Source of the DNA: Pseudomonas sp. CROZ-RG-20F-R04-15
GTDB taxonomy: Bacteria; Pseudomonadota; Gammaproteobacteria; Pseudomonadales; Pseudomonadaceae
Assembly (NCBI RefSeq): GCF_022662375.1
Contig: NZ_JAKNQL010000012.1
Span: 62,001 to 126,000 of the forward strand
Reading direction: 5' to 3'
Length of the DNA: 64,000 nucleotides
Within the stretch, counting starts at the first letter, position 1. Every line of letters starts with the position of its first letter. The notes beneath the pieces are model-generated. The model was not told the DNA's origin. It saw only the letters and a program-made list of their open reading frames with translations, and did no database searches. Below, piece by piece: positions 1-8,613 of this stretch. A program made the position numbers and the translations under genes.

Positions 1-7
1 TCCGCTC

Positions 8-1621
8 ATGGCTACTCCCTCCCTGACCGCCAGCCCCGCGTCCGCCGCCAGCGGCAGGCCAGCCCTCGACAAGAAAACCGGCCCGTTTACCTACGTGATC
101 TTTTTCGCCGTGCTGGCGATGGGGATGTTGTTCACCGCCTACAGCCTGATGCACGACATGCACGAACTCGGCACGGTGGTGACCACCTGGACGCCGTTCC
201 TGCTGCTCGGCGTGGCGCTGTTGATTGCGCTGGGCTTCGAGTTCGTCAACGGTTTCCACGACACCGCCAATGCGGTCGCGACGGTGATCTACACCCACTC
301 GCTGCCGCCGAATGTCGCGGTGGTCTGGTCGGGCTTCTTCAACTTCCTCGGCGTGCTGCTTTCGAGTGGTGCCGTGGCGTTCGGCATCATCGCCTTGCTG
401 CCGGTAGAGCTGATTCTGCAGGTCGGTTCGTCCGCCGGTTTCGCGATGATTTTCGCCCTGCTGATCGCGGCGATTCTGTGGAACCTCGGCACCTGGTGGC
501 TGGGTTTGCCGGCCTCGTCATCGCACACCTTGATCGGTTCGATCATCGGCGTCGGCGTGGCCAATGCCTTGATGCATGGCCGCGACGGTACCAGCGGTGT
601 CGACTGGGCGCAGGCGACCAAGATTGGTTACGCCTTGCTGCTGTCGCCGCTGGTGGGTTTCGGTTGTGCGGCGCTGTTGCTGTTGGCACTGCGGGCGTTC
701 GTGAAAAACCGTTCGCTGTACAAGGCACCGGAAGGCAACACCCCGCCGCCATGGTGGATTCGCGGTTTGCTGATTCTGACTTGTACCGGCGTGTCCTTCG
801 CTCACGGTTCCAATGACGGCCAGAAAGGCATGGGCCTGATCATGTTGATTCTGGTCGGCACGCTGCCGATGGCCTACGCCTTGAACCGCACGATGCCGGA
901 AGAACAATCGCTGCAGTTTGCCGCTGTGGCGCAGGTCACCCAGCAAGCGCTGGTGAAAAGTGCACCGCTGCCGGCACCGGCCGATCCGCGTCCCGTCCTC
1001 TCCGACTACGTACGCAGCAAGGAAGCCACACCGCAACTGATTCCCGCCCTCGCCGCCCTCACCGGGCACATTGGTGAAGAAGTCAAAGGCTACGGTTCAC
1101 TGGCGAAAGTCCCGGCTGAAGCCATGGGCAACGTGCGCAATGACATGTACCTGGCCAGCGAAAGTATTCGCCTGATGGACAAGAACAAGGTCGGCAATTT
1201 CGACGCCGACACCAGCAGCAAACTGCAATTGTTCAAGCAGCAGATCGACAACGCCACGCGATTTATTCCGCTGTGGGTGAAGATCGCCGTGGCCATTGCG
1301 CTGGGCTTGGGCACCATGGTCGGCTGGAAGCGGATTGTGGTGACGGTTGGCGAGAAGATCGGCAAGACTCACCTGACGTATGCGCAAGGTGCATCGGCGG
1401 AAACCGTGGCGATGCTGACCATTGGCGCGGCGGACATGTTTGGCTTGCCGGTGTCGACGACGCATGTGTTGTCCTCCGGTGTGGCCGGGACCATGGTTGC
1501 CAATGGCGGTGGATTGCAGATGAAGACCATCCGCAATCTGCTGATGGCGTGGGTGCTGACGCTGCCGGCCGCGATCCTGCTGTCGGGCAGCCTTTACTGG
1601 CTGTTCACCCAGATCTTCTAA
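8..1621 (+). CDS. Inorganic phosphate transporter, PiT family
   Basis: A 537-residue inner-membrane permease expected to move phosphate (as metal-phosphate or with H+/Na+) into the cell. The two inverted PiT signature repeats are visible: GFEFVNGFHDTANAVATVIY near residues 76-95 and GLPVSTTHVLSSGVAGTM near 478-495. SSSHTLIGSIIGVG and FAHGSNDGQKGMGLIML lie between them. A hydrophilic segment at about residues 290-410 separates the two halves, as in PitA-type proteins. The start lies 8 bases from the window edge, so a ribosome binding site and an upstream partner cannot be judged. A REPIN follows directly, and no phosphate-operon neighbours are seen. Family is certain; substrate is inferred from the family. 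Confidence 0.93.
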   Translation: MATPSLTASPASAASGRPALDKKTGPFTYVIFFAVLAMGMLFTAYSLMHDMHELGTVVTTWTPFLLLGVALLIALGFEFVNGFHDTANAVATVIYTHSLPPNVAVVWSGFFNFLGVLLSSGAVAFGIIALLPVELILQVGSSAGFAMIFALLIAAILWNLGTWWLGLPASSSHTLIGSIIGVGVANALMHGRDGTSGVDWAQATKIGYALLLSPLVGFGCAALLLLALRAFVKNRSLYKAPEGNTPPPWWIRGLLILTCTGVSFAHGSNDGQKGMGLIMLILVGTLPMAYALNRTMPEEQSLQFAAVAQVTQQALVKSAPLPAPADPRPVLSDYVRSKEATPQLIPALAALTGHIGEEVKGYGSLAKVPAEAMGNVRNDMYLASESIRLMDKNKVGNFDADTSSKLQLFKQQIDNATRFIPLWVKIAVAIALGLGTMVGWKRIVVTVGEKIGKTHLTYAQGASAETVAMLTIGAADMFGLPVSTTHVLSSGVAGTMVANGGGLQMKTIRNLLMAWVLTLPAAILLSGSLYWLFTQIF

Positions 1622-1638
1622 TCAGCAAAAATCTCCTT

Positions 1639-1725
1639 GTGGGAGCGAGCTTGCTCGCGAAAGCGGTGGATCAGTCAACTCTGAATTGACTGACACTCCG
1701 TCTTCGCGAGCAAGCTCGCTCCCAC
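1639..1725. repeat. REPIN (87 bp)
   Basis: Two inverted REP palindromes (outer ends GTGGGAGCGAGC / GCTCGCTCCCAC) enclose a short spacer. Both arms carry TTGCTCGC/GCGAGCAAG rather than the more common CTGCTCGC variant, so this copy is a subtype. It lies between the 3' end of the phosphate transporter and the 3' end of a LysR gene, where it can act as a bidirectional mRNA end. Confidence 0.95.
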
Positions 1726-1744
1726 ATTGGCTTAGTGATCAGGT

Positions 1745-2641
1745 TCAGAGCGCAGAGCGAATCAGATCGCCGAGCCAATCCATAAACACCCGCACCCGCA
1801 ACGGCAAATGCCGCTGCCTGGCATACAGCAATGAAATGCCCATCGCCGGCGCCGTAAATTGCGGCAACACCGTCAGCAGTTCGCCGTTATCCAGATGCGG
1901 TTGCATGCCGGTACGCGGCACCTGAGTCAGACCGAAGCCGCCGAGGCACGCCGACTCGTAAGCCTCAGTGCTGTTGACCGTAATGCTGCCTGCCATCGGC
2001 AAGCGCTTAACCTGCCCGCCCTCCTCGTACACAAACCCTTCCGAACGCGAACCCAGCACGCCGACATAATGCACCAGTCGATGCTGCGCGAGATCTTCCA
2101 GCGACTGCGGCACACCGTAGCGTTCGAGGTAGGCGGGGCTGGCGCAATTGACCATGGGGAAGTCACCGAGGTGTCGCGCGACCACCGATTGATCCGGTTG
2201 CGCGCCAATCCTCACCACGCAATCGAAGCCCTCGCTGAGCAGATCGACGCGGCGGTCGGTGCTGCTGATTTCCAGTTCCAGATTCGGGTGCCGATCCATG
2301 AACTGCGGCAGGTGCGGCATGACCAGGCGCCGCGCCAGAATGTTCGGCAGGTCGACACGAATGCGCCCGGTCAGCGACGCCTCATCCTGGCGGAACAAGC
2401 CTTCGATCTCGTCCATGTGCGAGAGCAGATCCTTGCTGCGTTCGTACAGCACCAGACCATCCTGAGTCGCCTGCACTTTGCGCGTGGTGCGTTGCAACAG
2501 GCGCGTGCCGAGCAGCGCTTCGAGCGCTTGCACATGCTCGGAAACGGTCGATCGCGGGAGACCGAGATTTTCCCCGGCGAGGGTAAAACTCGACAGTTCG
2601 CTGACACGGACGAAGGTGCGCAGCAGTTCCAGTTTGTTCAT
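1745..2641 (-). CDS. LysR-family transcriptional regulator
   Basis: A 298-residue LysR regulator. The N-terminal winged helix-turn-helix is clear (MNKLELLRTFVRVSELSSFT, then PRSTVSEHVQALEALLGTRL), followed by a periplasmic-binding-like effector domain from about residue 90. The start at MNKLELL was chosen because LysR proteins of this CrgA/AaeR-like type begin this way; a frame extension of nine residues upstream looks spurious. It faces the SDR gene at 2767 across about 125 bp, so it is probably that gene's regulator. Ligand unknown. Confidence 0.9.
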   Translation of the reverse strand: MNKLELLRTFVRVSELSSFTLAGENLGLPRSTVSEHVQALEALLGTRLLQRTTRKVQATQDGLVLYERSKDLLSHMDEIEGLFRQDEASLTGRIRVDLPNILARRLVMPHLPQFMDRHPNLELEISSTDRRVDLLSEGFDCVVRIGAQPDQSVVARHLGDFPMVNCASPAYLERYGVPQSLEDLAQHRLVHYVGVLGSRSEGFVYEEGGQVKRLPMAGSITVNSTEAYESACLGGFGLTQVPRTGMQPHLDNGELLTVLPQFTAPAMGISLLYARQRHLPLRVRVFMDWLGDLIRSAL

Positions 2642-2766
2642 GGGCCACCCGTTGATTGTTCGGCTCAAGCGATCAGTGATTCCGCTTTCAGTCTGTTTAT
2701 CACCACAGGGCGGACAAATAAACTTTGATCCATCACCTGATCATTCACGGCAATCGAGAAAAAACC

Positions 2767-3525
2767 ATGAATCGCAAAATCGCATTGATCACCGGCGCCA
2801 GTCGTGGCCTGGGCAAAAATGCCGCCCTGCACCTTGCTGCGCAAGGCATCGACATCATTGGCACCTACAACAGCCGCGCTGATGAAGCCCAAGCGCTGAT
2901 CACCGAAGTGCAGGCTCTCGGCGGCAAAGCCGTGATGCTGCAACTGGACGTTGGCCGCAGCGACAGCTTTGCCGATTTCGCTACACATGTTGAGCAAGCG
3001 TTACAGCAAACCTTCGACCGCCAGCGCTTTGATTTCCTGATCAACAACGCCGGGGTCGGCTTGCATGCCGGTTTCGCCGAGACCACCGTCGAGCAATTCG
3101 ACCTGCTGATGAATGTGCACCTCAAAGGGCCGTTCTTCCTGACCCAACAACTGCTGCCATTGATCAACGACGGCGGGCGGATCATCAACATATCCAGCGG
3201 CCTCGCCCGCTTCACCATTGCCGGCGCCAGCGCTTATGCCGCAATGAAAGGTGCGATTGAAGTGCTGACCCGCTATCAGGCGAAAGAGTTGGGCGCACGG
3301 CAGATTGCCGTGAATACCCTGGCGCCAGGTGCGATTGAAACCGACTTTGGTGGCGGTACCGTTCGCGACAACGCGGCAGTGAATGCGGTGGTCGCCGACA
3401 ACACTGCGCTGGGTCGTGCCGGTCAGCCGGATGACATTGGCGGGGCGTTGGCGCTATTGCTGTCGCCGGGTGCGCAGTGGATCAACGGTCAGCGTGTCGA
3501 GGCATCCGGCGGGATGTTTCTCTAA
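2767..3525 (+). CDS. SDR-family oxidoreductase
   Basis: A 252-residue short-chain dehydrogenase/reductase. It shows the Rossmann glycine motif TGASRGLG (residues 8-15), NNAG near residue 95, the catalytic Ser in NISSG and the YAAMK form of the YxxxK motif. It therefore should use NAD(P)H to reduce a carbonyl or oxidise an alcohol; the Arg after the glycine motif suggests NADPH. ATG at 2767 is preferred over an in-frame upstream ATG because the N-terminus then starts at the first beta strand. It is divergent from a LysR gene and ends at a strong shared terminator. Substrate unknown. Confidence 0.9.
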   Translation: MNRKIALITGASRGLGKNAALHLAAQGIDIIGTYNSRADEAQALITEVQALGGKAVMLQLDVGRSDSFADFATHVEQALQQTFDRQRFDFLINNAGVGLHAGFAETTVEQFDLLMNVHLKGPFFLTQQLLPLINDGGRIINISSGLARFTIAGASAYAAMKGAIEVLTRYQAKELGARQIAVNTLAPGAIETDFGGGTVRDNAAVNAVVADNTALGRAGQPDDIGGALALLLSPGAQWINGQRVEASGGMFL

Positions 3526-3536
3526 ATACCGGGCAC

Positions 3537-3570
3537 AAAAAATCGCAGCCTTTCGGGCTGCGATTTTTTT
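3537..3570. terminator. Bidirectional Rho-independent terminator
   Basis: The stem AATCGCAGCC / GGGCTGCGATT with a TTTC loop is flanked by A-run and T-run, so it can stop the SDR transcript (+) and the convergent PACE gene (-). Confidence 0.9.
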
Positions 3571-3572
3571 GT

Positions 3573-4010
3573 TTAGCCCTGACACGCATTACGCATCATC
3601 ACGCGCTCACGCACCACGTCATAACCCCAGTGATACACATAGGTGTACGGCAGGAAAAACAGCAACACGCCGATGTCGAGCAAAAACGCCTGCCATAGGC
3701 TGACCGACAGCCACCAGGCAATCAGCGGCACACCCATCACGATCAAACCACCCTCGAACAGCAGCGCGTGCACCACCCGTACCCAGGCATTGTGCGCAAC
3801 GTTCATCCGCGCCAGCAGGCGATCGAAGAAGCGGTTGAACACCACGTTCCAACCCAGCGCCAGCATGGCGATCAATACTGTCACCGCGCCCATTTCAAGC
3901 ATCGGTTTTTGCATGATCCACGCCAGCAACGGGGTGCAGATCAGAATCGCCAGCAGTTCGAAACCGATGGCCTGGAAAAAACGTTCAGTGATGGATTTGT
4001 TGGCAGTCAT
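3573..4010 (-). CDS. PACE-family multidrug efflux transporter (AceI-like)
   Basis: A 145-residue protein with four predicted membrane helices arranged as two bacterial transmembrane pair domains. PACE hallmarks are visible: an acidic residue inside TM1 (FQAIGFELLAIL), the WNVVFNRFFDR motif after TM2, HALLFEGGLI in TM3 and a Tyr/His-rich TM4 end (YTYVYHWGYD). Members such as AceI pump chlorhexidine and other biocides; some may also export short polyamines. It is divergent from a LysR gene at 4100, as in the aceI-aceR arrangement. A second PACE-LysR pair lies at 15.3-16.8 kb. Physiological substrate unknown. Confidence 0.9.
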   Translation of the reverse strand: MTANKSITERFFQAIGFELLAILICTPLLAWIMQKPMLEMGAVTVLIAMLALGWNVVFNRFFDRLLARMNVAHNAWVRVVHALLFEGGLIVMGVPLIAWWLSVSLWQAFLLDIGVLLFFLPYTYVYHWGYDVVRERVMMRNACQG

Positions 4011-4099
4011 GGCCTGAGTCCTTGAGTGAAGATGGTTGCCATGATCTATGCTCGCATCGATACTTCATAACCAATAACCATCGATCAAGGCGATAGTTG

Positions 4100-4954
4100 A
4101 TGATTTCCCAAGAAGTGCTGCTGGCATTTGTCCAGGCTGCCACCCAAGGTTCGTTTTCAGCAGCGGCGCGCAAGCTCGGGCGCAGCCAGTCGACCATCAG
4201 CGCGGCGGTGGCCAGTCTTGAGATCGATCTGGATCTGCAGCTGTTCGATCGCAGTAGTCGCAAACCGACCCTGACCCAGGCCGGGCATGTGATGCTGCAA
4301 CGCGCCGAGGCGATTCTGGCGGCCAGCAATCGCCTGGAAATGACTGCGCGGCAGTTGTCCCAAGGCGTCGAGCCGAAACTGACGGTGGCGATTTCCGATA
4401 CTTATCAGTCGTACCGTTTTGAAGCGGCGCTGGTCGGGTTCGAGCAGCGTTATCCGGATCTGGAGCTGGAATGTCTGATCGCCGAATGCGATGACCTGGT
4501 CGAGTTGGTGCAGCGTGGTCGCGCGCATCTCGCGTTCGCGGAAATGCAAGAGAGCTATCCGCCGGATCTGGTCACCTCGACCGTGGCCGAGCGCACGGAG
4601 ATCGCCTTGTTCGTTAATCGCAACCATGCGCTGGCCAAGCTTGATCACATTGATCAGCACATCCTCGAGCAGCATCGCGAGTTGCGTCTGGCGACGATCG
4701 TCAATCCGTATGACAGTCGTGGCAAAGGTCGGGTGTGGTCGGCGCCGAGTTACCTGATGCTGCTGGAAATGGCCGAGAAAGGTTTTGGCTGGGCGCCGTT
4801 GCCGCGCTGGCTGGCACAGCGTTATGGCAATGATTTGCTGGTGGAATTGAAGGTGCGTGGGTGGCCGAAACCGGTGTTTGTCGATGCGTTGTGGTCGCGC
4901 CTGTATCCACCGGGGCCGGCGGGCAGTTGGTTGTTGAGCAAGATGCTGGAATAG
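4100..4954 (+). CDS. LysR-family regulator adjacent to PACE gene
   Basis: A 284-residue LysR regulator with HTH (SFSAAARKLGRSQSTISAAV) and a full effector domain. The ATG at 4100 follows AAGG at a good distance; a TTG codon immediately before it is less likely. It is transcribed away from the PACE gene with an 89 bp shared promoter region, so it is the probable AceR-like activator of that transporter and its own autoregulator. The effector is unknown. The 3' end runs into a long repeat element. Confidence 0.9.
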   Translation: MISQEVLLAFVQAATQGSFSAAARKLGRSQSTISAAVASLEIDLDLQLFDRSSRKPTLTQAGHVMLQRAEAILAASNRLEMTARQLSQGVEPKLTVAISDTYQSYRFEAALVGFEQRYPDLELECLIAECDDLVELVQRGRAHLAFAEMQESYPPDLVTSTVAERTEIALFVNRNHALAKLDHIDQHILEQHRELRLATIVNPYDSRGKGRVWSAPSYLMLLEMAEKGFGWAPLPRWLAQRYGNDLLVELKVRGWPKPVFVDALWSRLYPPGPAGSWLLSKMLE

Positions 4955-4971
4955 CGGTGAAGATAGAGCCA

Positions 4972-5194
4972 CCCTCACCCCAGCCCTCTCCCCGAGGGAG
5001 AGGGGGCCGACCGAGGTGTCTTGCGTCAGACATCGACCTGAGAGACCGAGTCGATTATGGATTGATTGCTGCGGTATATATGGTCGTGAAATTTGGGTCG
5101 ATTATGGATTCACCGCTGAGCGTTCAGGTCGGCGTACTTCTACAGCATCCCCCAATCGGTCCCCTCGCCCTCTGGGAGAGGGCTAGGGTGAGGG
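4972..5194. repeat. Long inverted-repeat element, copy 1 (223 bp)
   Basis: Ends are ACCCTCACCCCAGCCCTCTC and its approximate complement GAGAGGGCTAGGGTGAGGG. Inner sequence contains GGGGGCCGACCGAGGTG and AGGTCGGCGTA, shared with the copies near 33.6, 40.6 and 49.1 kb. This copy is longest because GTCGATTATGGATT occurs twice (around 5050 and 5098). Its right end overlaps the last codons and the stop of the sigma gene at 5183. It may be a MITE-like or REP-like non-autonomous element; no transposase is nearby. Confidence 0.85.
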
Positions 5195-6424
5195 CAATTC
5201 CAGCGCCGAAAGCCGACCTTCAATAAACCGCCGCTCCGGCTCCTGCCGCGTCAATTCCAATGCTCGAAGATACGCCGACCGCGCCTCCGCCACCCGACCC
5301 AACTGCCGACAGAACTCCGCCCGCGCCGAATGCGCCAAGTGATAATCCTGCAACTCGCCGCGCGCCAAAATCCCCTCAATCAGATTCAGCCCCGCCAGCG
5401 CCCCATCACGCTTGGCCACCGCCACCGCCCGGTTCAACTCGATCACCGGCGAAGGCACTGCCCGCAACAGCACGTCATACAAGCCAACGATCTGCTCCCA
5501 ATCCGTCTCCCCCGCCGACGGCGCCTCGGCATGCACCGCCGCAATCGCCGCCTGCAAACAATACGGCCCGAACCGCCGCGTGGTCAGCGCACGCTCGACC
5601 AATGCACAACCTTCGGCGATCAGATCGGCATCCCAGCGCGAGCGATCCTGATCATCCAGCAAGACCAATTCACCGTCCGGCGAAGTGCGCGCCGAGCGTC
5701 GCGATTCGTGCAACAACATCATCGCCAACAGCCCCATCACCTCCGGTTCTGGCAGCAACTCCATCAACAGTCGCCCCAGCCTGATCGCCTCACGAGTCAG
5801 GTCCTCACGGGTCAACTCAGCCCCGACCGACGCCGAATACCCCTCGTTGAACACCAGATAAATCACCCGCAACACGCTGTCGAGGCGCTCGGGCAATTCG
5901 CTCAGGCTCGGTACTTGATAAGGGATTTTCGCATCACGAATCTTGGCTTTTGCACGCACGATGCGCTGGGCAATCGCCGCTGGCGCGGAGAGAAAGGCGC
6001 GGGCGATTTCCTCGGTGGTGAGGTCGCAGACTTCACGCAAGGTCAGCGGCACTTGCGCGTCCGCCGCCAGCGCCGGGTGACAACAGGTGAAGATCAGCCG
6101 CAGGCGATCGTCTTCCACATCCTCGCCACTCCAGTCGGCCTGTTCCAGTTCTTCCAGTTGCGCCAACAACAATGGCTGCGAGGCCTTGAACCGCGCGCGG
6201 CGGCGCAATACATCAATCGCCTTGAAGCGCCCGGTCGAGACCAGCCAGGTGCGCGGATTGTCCGGCACGCCGTCGCGCTGCCAGCGTTCGACCGCGACGA
6301 AGAACGCCTCGTGCAAGGCTTCTTCGGCGAGGTCGAAATCACCGAGCAGACGAATCAGCGTCGCCAGTATCCGCCGCGAGTCTTCGCGATAGACCTGCTC
6401 GACCCGCGCCCGGACTTCAGACAT
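5183..6424 (-). CDS. ECF sigma factor, ECF42 type with C-terminal TPR-like extension
   Basis: A 413-residue sigma factor, about twice the length of a usual ECF. Sigma region 2 is at residues 10-75 (GDFDLAEEALHEAFFVAVE, NPRTWLVSTGRFKAIDVLRR) and region 4 near 105-165. The family signatures FTCCHPAL and VIYLVFNEGY follow, then a helical TPR-like C-terminus. ECF42 proteins use this extension in place of an anti-sigma factor and are linked to DGPF proteins; here the DGPF gene ends 8 bases inside this gene, giving translational coupling. The last residues (LPSP) and stop are encoded by the repeat element at 4972-5194, so the C-terminus may be recently altered. Target promoters are probably those of the operon itself. 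Confidence 0.9.
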   Translation of the reverse strand: MSEVRARVEQVYREDSRRILATLIRLLGDFDLAEEALHEAFFVAVERWQRDGVPDNPRTWLVSTGRFKAIDVLRRRARFKASQPLLLAQLEELEQADWSGEDVEDDRLRLIFTCCHPALAADAQVPLTLREVCDLTTEEIARAFLSAPAAIAQRIVRAKAKIRDAKIPYQVPSLSELPERLDSVLRVIYLVFNEGYSASVGAELTREDLTREAIRLGRLLMELLPEPEVMGLLAMMLLHESRRSARTSPDGELVLLDDQDRSRWDADLIAEGCALVERALTTRRFGPYCLQAAIAAVHAEAPSAGETDWEQIVGLYDVLLRAVPSPVIELNRAVAVAKRDGALAGLNLIEGILARGELQDYHLAHSARAEFCRQLGRVAEARSAYLRALELTRQEPERRFIEGRLSALELPSP

Positions 6425-6761
6425 TCAACTGCCGCACCGGGCGCACTTCTACGCTGCCCACCCGCGCCGCCGGAATGTTGCCGGCGACCTGAATCGCTTC
6501 GTTGAGATCCTTGGCGTCAATCAGGTAGAAACCGGCCAATTGCTCCTTGGTTTCAGCGAACGGGCCATCGGTGATCGACAGTTTGCCGTTGCGCATACGC
6601 ACCGTGGTGGCAGTCTGCACCGACTCCAGTGCCTCGGCGGCAACCATCCGGCCGCTGCCCTGAATCGACTCGGCATAAGCCCAGCACTCGGCGTCTTCCG
6701 GACTGTCGGGCGATGCATGCAGCAGGCGTTCATCGCTGTAGACCAGGCATAAATACTTCAT
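6417..6761 (-). CDS. YciI/DGPF-domain protein
   Basis: A 114-residue single-domain protein of the YCII-related, DGPF-containing group (COG3795 as I recall). It starts MKYLCLVYSDE, and the variant signature TDGPFAETKEQLAGFYLI is visible at residues 55-72. The ATG at 6761 is set by AGGAGA 8 bases upstream. It overlaps the start of the ECF42 sigma gene by 8 bases. These proteins accompany ECF42 sigma factors and are thought to be targets or modulators; no enzyme activity is established. It is likely co-transcribed with the SnoaL-like gene upstream. Confidence 0.92.
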   Translation of the reverse strand: MKYLCLVYSDERLLHASPDSPEDAECWAYAESIQGSGRMVAAEALESVQTATTVRMRNGKLSITDGPFAETKEQLAGFYLIDAKDLNEAIQVAGNIPAARVGSVEVRPVRQLNV

Positions 6762-6801
6762 GGCGTTCTCCTGAATCGGACGGTTCAACTATGGCTGAAG
6801 A

Positions 6802-7227
6802 TCAGGGAGTCACATCGAACAGGGTCGCGCCGCTCATCGGATCGAACGGCGCCGACCAGTGTTCGTGGGCGATTTTCCACGCCCCGCCGACCTGCCGATA
6901 GCAGGCGGTGACACGCATCCAGCAGCTCTGGGTTTCGCCCTTGTCGTTGGTGCCGCCGCAGTTGGCCACCCAATGCGCGAAAGCGATGTTGTCGGCGCTT
7001 TCGATGGCGATTTCATGGAATTCGAAGACGTGCGGGCCGGGGCACATTTCCATGCACGCCACCCAGTGCTCGCGGTAGGCGGCTTTGCCCTTGAATTGCA
7101 GGGCCTTGATCGCGTCGAAGGAGACGATGTCGTCGGCGTACAACGCCATGACTTTCTCCACGTCCTTGGTCATGACGGCTTCGCGGTAGGTGTTGATCAG
7201 GGTCTGGATTTCAGCTTGTGCACTCAT
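6802..7227 (-). CDS. SnoaL-like / DUF4440-type protein
   Basis: A 141-residue protein of the NTF2-like cone fold: an N-terminal helix (AEIQTLINTYREAVMTKDVEKVMALYADDIVSFD) and a curved sheet ending WRVTACYRQ-like and GAWKIAHEHWSAP. Related small proteins act as ketosteroid-isomerase-like enzymes or binding proteins; function here is not known. It is the first gene of the apparent operon with the DGPF gene (40 bp gap) and the ECF42 sigma factor, a linkage common for this sigma group. Confidence 0.85.
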   Translation of the reverse strand: MSAQAEIQTLINTYREAVMTKDVEKVMALYADDIVSFDAIKALQFKGKAAYREHWVACMEMCPGPHVFEFHEIAIESADNIAFAHWVANCGGTNDKGETQSCWMRVTACYRQVGGAWKIAHEHWSAPFDPMSGATLFDVTP

Positions 7228-7367
7228 GGTGTTCTCCGTGGTTTTTGTTGTGAAGACACCCTTAGTCGTCCGGCGATCGGGCAGATCGACAGAGCAAACA
7301 AAAAAATTCTACAGAAGACAAAATCGCTAGAATCGGCGACTTAACTTGTAGGAAAAAGGAAATTCCC

Positions 7368-7853
7368 GTGTCAGCCCAACTCGTGCCGTACGACAGCCTG
7401 AACGCCTTACAGCGTCAGCAAGTCGAGGCGATTGAAATCCATGCCGAACAGATCAAGTTCTCCGGTGATATCCACGGTGCCTTGCACACCCTGCTGTCGA
7501 AACCCGGCCCCGGCGTGAAGGGTTTTGCCCTGCTGGCGGAGGACGTGCCGGTGGCGTTTCTGCTGCTCAAGCGCCCGCCGGTATTGCCGGCCTGGGCCGA
7601 TGAACACAGCGCCACCTTGCATGCGTTGCAGGTCGATCGCCGCGCGCAGGGCAAGGGTTACGGCAAGGCCTGTCTGCAAGCGCTGCCCGAGGTTGCGCGT
7701 CAGGCGTGGCCGGAGATCAAAGGTCTGGAATTGTCGGTGGACGCTGATAACGATGCCGCGATCGCGCTGTACGCCAAGCACGGCTACGTCGACAGCGGGG
7801 AAGCGTACAAAGGCCGGATCGGTTACGAGCGGCGCATGGGGCTGTTTTTCTAA
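7368..7853 (+). CDS. GNAT-family N-acetyltransferase
   Basis: A 161-residue acetyltransferase. The acetyl-CoA binding loop RRAQGKGYGKACL (about residues 85-97) and the C-terminal beta-bulge region ELSVDADNDAAIALYAKHGYVDSG identify the family. It starts with GTG at 7368 behind AAAAAGGA. It is followed after 18 bp by the PNPOx-like gene, so the two are likely co-transcribed. The acceptor substrate cannot be deduced. Confidence 0.88.
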   Translation: MSAQLVPYDSLNALQRQQVEAIEIHAEQIKFSGDIHGALHTLLSKPGPGVKGFALLAEDVPVAFLLLKRPPVLPAWADEHSATLHALQVDRRAQGKGYGKACLQALPEVARQAWPEIKGLELSVDADNDAAIALYAKHGYVDSGEAYKGRIGYERRMGLFF

Positions 7854-7871
7854 GTCAGCGGGAGAGCAAGG

Positions 7872-8477
7872 ATGATCGATTCAATCGAAGCGCTGGAAGC
7901 GATTTACGGACTGCCCCACGAGCGGGCGGTACGCAAACAGATCGGTTTTCTCAACGAAGATTATCAGGCGATGGTGCGCGTCTCGCCGCTGGTGATCGTC
8001 AGCTCGGTGGGCGCCGATGGCCTGGATAATTCGCCGCGCGGGGATGCGCCGGGCTTTGTGCGGATCATTGATCAAAACACCCTGGCCCTGCCGGATCGCC
8101 CGGGCAACAACCGCATCGATACCTTGCGCAATGTGCTGCAGGATTCGCGGGTGTCGTTGCTGTTCATCATTCCGGGGATTGGTGAAACGTTGCGGGTTAA
8201 TGGCACGGCGGTGATCAGCGCAGAGCCGGCGCTGCTGGAGAGTTTTGCGGTGAATGGCAAACCGGCGAAAACCGTGTTGCTGGTGACGGTGGAAGCGGCG
8301 TTTTTTCATTGCTCGAAAGCCTTCGTCCGTTCGGATGCGTGGAATCCTGAAACCCATCTGCCGCGCTCGGCCCTGCCCTCTGCCGGCGCCTTCCACAAAC
8401 GCCTGAATGACGGCGAGTTCGACGCCGACACCTACGACCGCGAAGCCCCAAAAAGAGTAAGCGACACCCTCTACTAA
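7872..8477 (+). CDS. Pyridoxamine 5'-phosphate oxidase-like flavoprotein
   Basis: A 201-residue protein of the split-beta-barrel FMN-binding family, resembling the MSMEG_1061 subgroup. The sequence has SVGADGLDNSPRGDAPGFVR, then DRPGNNRIDTLRNVLQDSRV, which matches the flavin-binding core, and a C-terminal part with HCSKAFVRSDAW. It probably binds FMN or F420-like cofactors and carries out a redox reaction on an unknown substrate. It follows the GNAT gene by 18 bp and is closed by a REPIN. Confidence 0.87.
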   Translation: MIDSIEALEAIYGLPHERAVRKQIGFLNEDYQAMVRVSPLVIVSSVGADGLDNSPRGDAPGFVRIIDQNTLALPDRPGNNRIDTLRNVLQDSRVSLLFIIPGIGETLRVNGTAVISAEPALLESFAVNGKPAKTVLLVTVEAAFFHCSKAFVRSDAWNPETHLPRSALPSAGAFHKRLNDGEFDADTYDREAPKRVSDTLY

Positions 8478-8506
8478 ACGCGGATTTTCAAACGCCACAA
8501 CACCCT

Positions 8507-8594
8507 GTGGGAGCGAGCCTGCTCGCGAAAGCGTCATATCAGTCAACAAATTGGTTGGCTGACACGGCCTCTTCGCGAGCAGGCTCGCTCCCAC
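8507..8594. repeat. REPIN (88 bp)
   Basis: Two inverted REP palindromes around a spacer containing a smaller inverted repeat (GTCAAC.AA/TTGGTTGGCTGAC). It sits between the 3' ends of two convergent genes. Confidence 0.95.
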
Positions 8595-8613
8595 AGTTTT
8601 GATCAGTGTTGGG

